Assembly (NCBI GenBank): GCA_001584585.1
Contig: LSYV01000041.1
Span: 384,462-448,461, forward strand
DNA length: 64,000 nucleotides
Direction of reading: 5' to 3'
From: Gonium pectorale
Lineage: Eukaryota > Chlorophyta > Chlorophyceae > Chlamydomonadales > Volvocaceae
How positions within the stretch are numbered: the stretch's first letter is position 1; every line of letters begins with the position of its first letter. Shown here in pieces: positions 56,147-64,000 of this stretch. The notes under the pieces were generated by a model that was given only the letters and a program-made list of their open reading frames with translations, searched no databases and was not told where the DNA came from. The position numbers and the translations under genes were made by a program.

Positions 56147-59131
56147 TCATTCGCCCTCGTGCCCCAGCAGCTCCCGCAGCCCCCGCACCTCCGCCCGCTG
56201 CTCCTCCTCGCTGCCGTCCAGCCTCGACAGTCCCAGGTCCAGCACCATGCACCGGGCCGCCTCCCCCGGCTCCCGACGCAGCAGCATCACGTTCTCCAGC
56301 CGCACATCGCCGTGCAGGAAGCCCGGCCGCGCGGCGTGCAGCTGCTGCAGGGCACCAACCGCCGCGGCCATCTCCTCCGGCTGCAGCCACCGCTGCCCCA
56401 GGACCTGCCACAGCGTCTCTCCGGGCACCAGAGCAGTGGCGATGAAGTAGACGTTGAGGTCGTCGAAGGTGCGGCCGGCTGCCAGGAGCTCTGGCAGCAC
56501 GCTGCCCTGCAGCTCCGCCAACAAGTCGTACGCCTCGCGCTCCGTGTGGTAGGCTTGGATGGCCGCCGCGCTGGGGCCCAGCAGCTTGACCACCGCCGGC
56601 CGGTCGCCCACGGTGCCCAGCGCCACGATGCCACCGCCGTAGCCGTCGCACAGCATGCGCTCCAGGTGCGGCCGCTGAGGAGGTTGCAGCAGCGGTTGAG
56701 GCGGCCCAGACGGTTCAGGAGCACTGCCGCGCACCTCCTGGGGCTCCTCCGGCTGCCCGCGCGCTCCACTGCACCCAGCGGCCGCCCAGGCGCGATGCGT
56801 TAGCATGTGTCGAGCAATGTACAGGTCAGAGGCGTTGAGGTACGTGCGACTAGCCGGCTCGCAGTCATCGAGCATTGCGTTGGAAGGCAGGCAGGATGCC
56901 ACATATTAGCTTGTGGCATAGGAACGTCGCTTTGTAAACGAGGCATTCACCTGGACGGGGCCAATGTGCGCTTCGAGCTGTTGGCCGCCCCGCGAAATGA
57001 GCGGTCCGCTGCCGCAGCCCCCTTACGCTCTGGGCCGCTGTCGCTGCCGCCGCTCGCTGCACCACTGCTGCCAGCACCCCGGCCACCGCGGCTCCCGTCG
57101 CCCTTGCGGATCAGCATGCGCGGGGGCAACTGGGCCTTGTTGGTGACGCTGAGCAACAGCAAGTAGGCCAGAGCCCCGCGGGCCGTCGCGCGAGGCTTCT
57201 CGGGCGTGTGCTTCGCACCGGCGAGGAAGGGAGGGGACACGAAGAGCGTGCTTCGGTCTTCCGCGGGGCAGTGGAAGATCCACGTTGCCGCGTAGCAGGT
57301 GAGGAAGCCGTACAGGGTGCCGCAGTCCAACATGTATGTGTACACCTGTCAAGAGGTAAGTGCAGTAAACACGACACATGCTTCAGGAGCAGGATTCCAC
57401 CGGAGAAGTGATGTCACGGCAGCAGAGCCATGCAAAGGACAACCCACAAGGAACTTGGCAAAACAGATGGCACAGAGTTTGCATACTCTCCTTGTCACGA
57501 ATGGCTTGTGATAGGAAAGGTAGGCCTAAAGCGATTTAGTCAAGTCTGCCGCTCTCAAGCAAGTGGCAAGGCCAGCACCGCTCCACAGTGCCTAGGCTGC
57601 GCATACCTGTGACACGAGGTTCCGTGCACGATGTTCTCCCTGCCGCCATAGCTCCAACAGCGGCAGCGGCTCCCCACGCGACGTCAGCAGCACGTCGTAC
57701 GCTTTTGCCACACCAACACACAAGCAGCAAAGCAAGGCGTCTGAGAGGTCCTCTCGTGCCAGGGGACGGCCACCGCCATGGCCGCCTCCACCATGGCCGC
57801 TGCCATCGCCAGGGCCGCTGCCACCGTCGGGGCCGCTGCGGCCGCTGCCGCCGCCGGGGCCGCTGGCGCCGCCAGGGAAGCAGTCCACGCAGAACTTGAA
57901 GTCGGGGAAGAACTTCAGGACCTCCTGGCCGCCCATCTGCTCAAACGCTCCCACAAGCTCCTCCGGCTTGGGCGCAAGGTGGCTGTTGGAGGTGTGCAGC
58001 TTCCACCGTGCCGTTGAGGCCCCTGGAAGGAGGCGAGCAAGCTTAAGGAGGGGCACGAGCACCTGATGGGACAACACCGTCACAACTGAGGACTCGTTGT
58101 CAAAGCTCCATAAGTCCTCCAACGGGGGGCACAGGTTCCTGTGGGCAACACCACATAGGGCAAGGCACATCAATTAGATGAATCGATCCGCCTCAAATAG
58201 ATTGGGAGTGCAAGCATGTACAACTTGTGCAGGTGCGGTGGTGTCAAGTTAGGCTCATGGGCACAAGCCCTTACTGTGAGCACCGCATTCCAGATCCGGT
58301 ACACAGCAGGTGGCGCCAAGCCCTTCCTTGCCTGAGAGGCCAATTGTCGACCTGGTACACCGAGTCCGCCACGTTCTGGTAGCGGATGATGTCGTCGAGA
58401 AGCGCCACCAGGTCAGCGCCAAGAGCATCGCACGGCTTCACGACCTCCCACAGCTTGAGTCTTGACGGATGGTGCGAGTAGGTTGCATGGGAGCTGCTTG
58501 CCGACCGCTCCACGCTTTCGGGGAGAGGCAGCCGGTCTGAGAGGAACACGTGGGGTCGAACACCTGCACCAACCAATACAGGTGGTAGCAGGGCTGTGGT
58601 CAGTGTTTCTAATTAAGTCGATTGGTGTCGCCAGAGCTTGGCTGTGCAGCGGGTTTGGCACGGTGGCCATTTTCCCATGGCCCCAGAACGCGAAATAAAC
58701 CCGTGTCCGAACGTGAATTCTTCTCCTGGTGACCATTTCGTGTAACCAGTCTTAATGTCACTCCCTGTGGATGCTTTGGCCTTGCCCGACAAGGAACCGC
58801 ATCCGCCTGCGTATGGCCGTCGCCTGCGGTTCTCACCTAATGTGACCTCCCGAAAGAAACGCGTAGGATTCTTGCAGCCTGCTTTCTTTAGCTCCGATTG
58901 AGCTGGCCACATGAAGGCGTCATGATCATCGGCATGAGCTTCGCACTCTGAGTGCAGGCGGGTCGCGTCACGAGAGACAGGGGCAATGGGTTGGCCCAAA
59001 GCTACGCTTCCTGACTTACGGGCTTCGAAGTCGGGCCAGGACGAGAGATAGATGGGCAGCTTCGCGATGCGCTCAGGGGAAACTCCCGAACTAAAAAGGA
59101 GACTCGGAAGGGAGCCTGGAGGGAATTGCAT
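56147..59131 (-). CDS. Protein with a compact kinase-like C-terminal domain, 5 exons, 737 aa
   Basis: Exons (minus strand): 59131-58837, 58563-58275, 58138-57607, 57345-56951 and 56849-56147; every junction is in phase (2214 bases). Residues 504-737 carry kinase hallmarks: beta-3 lysine in RPAVVKLLG (K592), a glutamate in HTEREAY (E608), a catalytic-loop variant HGDVRLENV (683-691) and DLG in place of DFG (708-710). The protein ends 27 residues after DLG, so most of the C-lobe is missing, as in small atypical kinases of the RIO/aminoglycoside-kinase type. Exon 4 starts VYTYMLDCGTLYGFLTCY and resembles the segment that precedes such kinases in some fungal and algal proteins, where a nuclease-like PD-(D/E)XK fold has been proposed; I cannot see its catalytic residues. 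A Gly-rich linker lies in exon 3. Substrate and role are unknown. A truncated duplicate lies at 63396-63740. Confidence 0.8.
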
Positions 59132-59634
59132 CGATAGCCTCAGCTCTGGCTGGTTATGGACGTTGGGTGGCCACCGCTAGACAACGTTGCCAGCTTTGTT
59201 TGCAATAGGGCGATGCATCTGGAACTTTTTGTGAAAAACAGTGGGGAGGCGTGGTATGCCATTGTGACGTGGCAAACGGCCCCGGTGTTTGTTGCAACCT
59301 TGCAAAACCAGACAACCATAAACTTGTGAACGACGGGGTCGTGGGTCGGGGCCCCACAGCATTCCATAGGCGTTTCGTGTTCGACCGTTGTTTCTGTTTC
59401 CACTTGTTCGGCAGGGAAGCTGCCAGGAACCTCCAGCGATGGGCTGCTGAACGAAACGCTTCTCGCTTCTCGGCGCGTGTCCTGGGGCACTTTTGCAGCC
59501 CGCTTTTCCATTAGAAGTCGGCAACCCCGGACTTTAAGATAGCGGATCCCCCGAGTTTCACACGAAGCGGAGTACGGCCCAGAGCACCGCATAGCGCCCG
59601 AGTGGGCTCCACTAGCCCAGGGGCCGAACCCCGC

Positions 59635-62600
59635 GGCCAGGGCCTCCGCGGCGCCTGGGCGCGACGACGGAGCGGACGCCGTTGGGGAGCTGGACGGGTG
59701 GCGCCTGCTGGTGGAGCTCCTCATGCGGGCGCGCGACGGCGCTCCCGCTGCGGGGGCTGGCAGGGCTCCCGCAGCCCCTGCCGACGCCGCGGCCCCTGGC
59801 GGCTCCGGGTCCCTTTATGCCCGCATGGCTATGCTTGATCCGCGGCTCGTCCCGGGCGGCGCGGAGCTCGAGGCGGCCAGGAGGAGGATAAGGCGGAGGC
59901 AGCTTGGAGAGGGCGAGGGCGAGGTCCAATAGGAGGCTCCTCTGCCGCCGCTGTACGAGGTCAGCGTTGACTTGCTGCCCGGCCTGCGGCGGGCGGCGGC
60001 GGCGGCAGCAGAGGAGTGGCCGGGGGAGGCAGCCAATGCGGCAGCGAAGGGCATCGGCAGGAGTATCGGAGAATGCCTTCCGCTGGTGGTGGCTCCCGCG
60101 GGCGAAGGGGCCGTTGACGGCACTTGCTCGGACTGCCGGCTGCGGGTCTACGCGTGCGAACAGGTGTGCTGGGCGGGTGTGAGGGCTAGGGGTTTGAGGG
60201 AAGCGGCTTTCTTCCCAAGCCATGCACACTCGTACCACTGCTACCTCGCCGTTCGGTTCTGCCAGGTCATGTCCTCTTTGCATGATGGCGGACCCTGACC
60301 AGCCCGCCTGCCAGCCTGCGCCCCCACCCGACCACACGACCCGCGTCAGACACGCCACCCACGCCACCCTCTCTCCCACCCTCCCTGTCTCCCCGCAGCA
60401 CCTGGCCTCCGCCGTCTCCTGGCTGGCCTCGCAGCCGCCCGTCAAGTGGGTGGCTCCCTGCTGCGGATCACTTGCCGGAACGTACTCGCGTCCATACTGG
60501 CACAGACGGGTGAGGCGGGCCGGGGCCGGAATGTGTGGCGCGCGGAGGGTGGGGGTGGGACCCGCGTGGAACCGCGGGCCTGTGGTGCACATATTGATTA
60601 TCGTAACCGCCAGCATCCGCCTGCGCCACCTAATGTTGCTCCGCAATGCCTTCCGTCACCGCCGTGGGTCTTTTCAGCCCGTCGACTTGTTGCTATGCAG
60701 GCGACCTGACCGTGGCCCAGTACCGCGATCCAAACGGCCGCTCTCCGAAAAGGCCTCCCGCCGGCCCTACCGCGCGGCCGGGATGGCTGGCAGCGGCAAG
60801 GTGGTGGGGGTGAGTGGCGCCAATGAGCCGGCCTTTTCGGGAACGCGACTTTTGACCGCAACACATTACCGTACTAAGTTAAGCTACCTTTTTAATCGGT
60901 TGATGATGTACCGGAGGCATTCGCTATTGTGCCGCAAGGGCGCAGGCGATGGGACTACAGCGGGGTCGACGCAGGTGGCGGCAGTGCTTATGGTATGTGA
61001 CGCCCCGCCCTGGGGCTCATTGCTCCCCACCGCCCTCCGCTAACTTGACTGGTATGCCGTACCCCAAGCCATTCGGCAACAACAAGCGTGTGCGGGCACA
61101 GCTTAGTTGCCCCCTTCGGCCCGATCCTCAAGTCACCGCCAAAACACGCCCGCAGATCGGCGACACGACCTGGGACAGTTGCTATTTCGCCGACCCGCGG
61201 GTCAACGGCAGCTACATACGGGGGCTGCTGCAATCTGCCGGGCCGGGGAGGGACCTACGGCAACAGAGCATCGCAAGATCGCGCAGTACTATGTGGTGGC
61301 AGGTGCGGCTGGGGGGTGGCCGGCGGGCGAGGCGGGGCGGGGCGCGGGCAGGATGGAGGAAGGAGGTGCACCAGTGGGAGGGTGGGCCGGCGGAAGAAGG
61401 GGCACACGTGGCATAGTGGACGGAGCGGAGCAGAGCAGCCGCCCGTGGCAGAGCAGTCGGGCGGCCACGGCACCCACACCTCGGGCTCCGTCGCGGCCGC
61501 GGTGCTCTCCGGATCCGATGGCGGTCAACCTGGGCCTGGCCTGCAGCGGGCCGCCGCTGCGGCACCCTGCACGGCGCACGGCGCCAACAACGCGCACGAG
61601 CGCACGAGCTGGCCGCAGCGCTGGCGCCTCCTCCGCCATCGTCGGTGCCCGGCGCCGCGCCCGACGCTGGGTTTGACGACGCGGGCACCGTACCGGCGGC
61701 TCCCACCCACGTCCTCGTCAACCACAGCATCGCGCTCCTGGGAGGTGCTGCGCAGCCGGCCGGATGCCAGCACCACCGGCCCGTCGGAGGGGCTCAAGAT
61801 CACCAACCCGCTCATCATTGCAGCGGCCACCCCTGGCTGGGCGGGATGGGCGTCGATAGCTCCCGGCGCCGCAACCGCCAACGCCGCCGGCGCCGCGAGC
61901 TGTCGGCTCTGGCTGTGATGCGTGCTCCAGCCCGCAGCACAACAGGACGGGCACCTCCATGGCCTCGCCCCAGGTGCTTGGGCGGGCGGGTGCGGGCGGA
62001 GGGAGCCCCCGGAGCGGGGAGTGGGGGAGGGGCCTTCGGTGGAGTGAGCAGGTCCGCGGTATACAGGTGGCATAGGACGCAGCATCGGCGCTTGCTGTGG
62101 CCTTGTGGCGTCAGGTGCCGCCAGCGGCGTTCCGCACAGCGCCAACTGGTTCCATCGATACGAGCAAACTTGCGGGTCTATTGATGTGCTGCTGGCCTCC
62201 GCCATGCGTTTCCATACCCTTCGGGCCCTTGCATGCCTACTGAACTTTGTTTTGTTGTGCGTGTTAGTGACGCCCTTGGCTGGGAGGGCTATCCGACGGG
62301 GAATCCCAACGACACCACATCAGCGCCGTTCCTGCCATCCGGCATGCAGCGCATGCTGATCAAGGTAAGAAGACAATAAGATGACGTATTGTCGGCAAGT
62401 CGCTCGGCACGGGGGTCCGGGGCAGTGTCGGCTCTGGGCCATGCAAGCGGAGTGGTTTACGGGTGTTGGCGCGGGTACGTTACAACACCTGTCCAAAGGC
62501 TGGGCCAGCGCAGCAGTGGCATAGGTGCGGTGAAACGAGGCTGCGGCCGGCACACCGCGGCTGTGTTGGCGTACCTGCCTCGGTGCGCCGATTGGCCCCA

Positions 62601-63311
62601 CTGAACCGCACTGCGCCTGCATCTGCACCTCCCCGCCTCGTCGCGCCAGCCCGCCACCGCCCCGCTGCGCTGCTGCTTCCTGCTCCCGCTCCCCGATCCG
62701 CAGGTCAGGATGAGAATGCACCTTCGATTTCTCTGCCAACAACGCCTTCCTGCTCCCCGGCCCGGCCTGCCCAGGCGCTTATAAATTCTGGTGCAAAGCC
62801 CATGACAGTGAGGGGAGCAGGCAGCGATCGGCAGGGGAATGGAGCGTCCAGGCGGCGGCGCGAAATCGGGGTGTACTCTGGCACCGAATCCCCCCTGCTC
62901 CCCCCCTCTCCCGCTGTACCGGCATACATGTACGCTCGTGCATGGCGCACTCATAGGGCTGTCCGAAAGTGCAGAGTGTGCCGCTCTGGTCATGTGGAAG
63001 ATGAGTATCATGTCATACATACATACATGGCACCGGGCTGGGCAGGCCGTGCTGCCCTGACCGCCTGGGGCACAACGCCCTGGAACCTGTGCCCGGACTC
63101 AAGCGATTCACCTCCTACTCTTGACTCGTTCGACCCCATGCAGGGAGGCATCGCGCAGCGGCTGGTTATCAAGCTTGGCCCCGACACCGACGGCTTCCAG
63201 GGCTGGGGCCGGCTGAGCCTATCGGGCGCCCTGCCGCTGCCCGGCTTGACCGACCCACGGGTCAGCCTGCACCTGGCGGACCGAGGGGGGCTGGCGGAGA
63301 CGCGGCAGGAA
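59635..63311 (+). pseudogene. Subtilisin-like serine protease, disrupted
   Basis: Pieces of an S8 subtilase follow in order: N-terminal segment (about 59635-60162, LYARMAMLDPRLVPGGAE, then YEVSVDLLPGLRR), a prodomain-like piece at 60400-60510 (AVSWLASQPPVKWVAP), the Asp box in IGDTTWDSCYFADP (exon from 61156), the His box GHGTHTSGS (61463-61489), GYPTGNPNDTT (to 62364) and QGWGRLSLSGALPLPG (63144-63311). Defects: an in-frame TAG at 59930-59932; a frame change within about 60451-60465, where WVAP is in one frame and LRITCRNVLASILAQTG in another; no G-T-S-M-A Ser box between the His box and GYPTGN. I infer a dead protease gene. A sequencing error could explain one defect but not all three. Confidence 0.75.
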
Positions 63312-63394
63312 GTGAGCCACAATGGCGGGGGAGATGGCAGTGAGAAGGCATCCTCAGCGTGTTGGGCTCTGGCCGCCAGGAGGTCGCCCGAATG
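63312..63394 (+). repeat. Intron sequence shared with 53182-53270
   Basis: Begins at the GTGAGCC donor after the exon ending AETRQE. It is nearly identical to 53182-53270. It is followed directly by the kinase duplicate, so no acceptor or next subtilase exon is present. Confidence 0.85.
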
Positions 63395-63395
63395 C

Positions 63396-63740
63396 GGAGC
63401 TCCGGCCAGGGCACGCTGCCCGCCAAGAAGTCGTACGCCTCGCGCTCCGTGTGGTAGGCTTGGATGGCCGCCGCGCTGGGGCCCAGCAGCTTGACCACCG
63501 CCGGCCGGTCGCCCACGGTGCCCAGTGCCACGATGCCACCGCCGTAGCCGTCGCACAGCATGCGCTCCAGGTGAGGAGGTTGCAGCAGAGGCTGAGGCGG
63601 CCCAGACGGTTCAGGAGCACTGCCGCGCTGCAGCGGCATCGCCTCGCACACCTCCTGGGGCTGCCCGCGCGCTCCACTGCACCCAGCGGCCGCCCAGGCG
63701 GGATGCGTTAGCATATGTCGAGCAATGTTGAGGTCAGAGG
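63396..63740 (-). pseudogene. Truncated duplicate of the kinase-like gene's last exon
   Basis: About 345 bases match 56484-56832 closely, with a few small indels. It covers the N-lobe (MLCDGYGGGIVALG, RPAVVKLLG, YHTEREAYD) and then breaks off where AYDLLAELQG should continue, running into the subtilase intron sequence. The catalytic loop and DLG are absent. It is a non-functional fragment. Confidence 0.85.
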
Positions 63741-64000
63741 CCAAAGTTTGCCTTTCTCAGTCCCGAGAATCTGGCAGGGGCGAAGGAAGCGCGGGCTCAT
63801 GGGCTGGAGGAGATTGAGGCCCTTGGGAACTGGTACGAGGGGCGCCTTGACGCAGCGAAGCTGGTGGAAGCACAAGGTCGTCATTCGGCTGGTTGCTGAG
63901 GCCCGACGGGGATTCCCTTGTCCATGGCTTTCGCTGCCCATCATGCCCCTCACTCAACCGCTAGCCTCGCACGGCTTGTCTCCTGGTTGGCCCCTGCTTG
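63741..64000. other. Window edge; possible exon fragment
   Basis: A plus-strand frame starting at about 63742 reads KFAFLSPENLAGAKEARAHG and continues with charged, helix-like residues for some 50 codons to a stop. It looks coding-like but has no motif I recognise and no visible partner exon. Confidence 0.25.

Noticed and set aside
59612..60646. 344-codon minus-strand open frame.
   Set aside because: It is the antisense of subtilase coding sequence, and the plus-strand frame shows the conserved motifs.

Overview
The window looks like nuclear DNA of a volvocine or chlamydomonad green alga. Genes are split by many short introns with GT-AG borders. Coding exons are GC-rich with long Gly, Ala and Gln runs. 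The proteins are eukaryotic (AMMECR1, LSm5, FAM228-like, a CCCH finger protein), and each intact gene is followed within about 1.6 kb by the pentamer TGTAA, the usual poly(A) signal of these algae. The species cannot be fixed. There are no bacterial operons, tRNAs, rRNAs or CRISPR arrays. One run of 822 Ns (32549-33370) is an assembly gap.

Layout: 1-4.7 kb holds AMMECR1 (3 exons, +) and LSM5 (1 exon, +). 4.7-12.1 kb has no gene I can recognise; it carries copies of a dispersed repeat of about 148 bp and a 28-bp tandem array. 12.2-30.1 kb (-) is one 44-exon gene whose exons all join in phase into about 1360 residues: a short cytosolic N-terminus with an EF-hand, one transmembrane helix, a large ectodomain, a three-repeat VMO-I domain and six ricin-B-type lectin subdomains. 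Its introns are rich in GTACGTAC, CATACATA and AGCAAGCA words, and one contains a perfect 26-bp hairpin. 30-34 kb has the gap with a LINE-like fragment at its left edge. 34.4-39.2 kb (-) is a 9-exon FAM228-like gene (515 aa). 39.9-50.6 kb (+) is an 18-exon gene (about 2356 aa) with ankyrin repeats, a hydrophobic segment, coiled coil, polyQ and a C-terminal CCCH finger. 52.4-64 kb is rearranged: two broken subtilase copies (premature TAGs, a frameshift, no recognisable Ser box), an intact 5-exon gene with a compact kinase-like C-terminus (-), and a truncated duplicate of that kinase joined to the end of one subtilase copy.

The genes do not form a pathway. LSM5 and AMMECR1 are housekeeping-type, the FAM228-like gene points to a ciliated organism, and the 44-exon gene encodes a probable calcium-sensing, glycan-binding surface protein of unusual architecture. 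Exon borders were derived by hand from splice sites, reading phase and conserved motifs; there is no transcript evidence.
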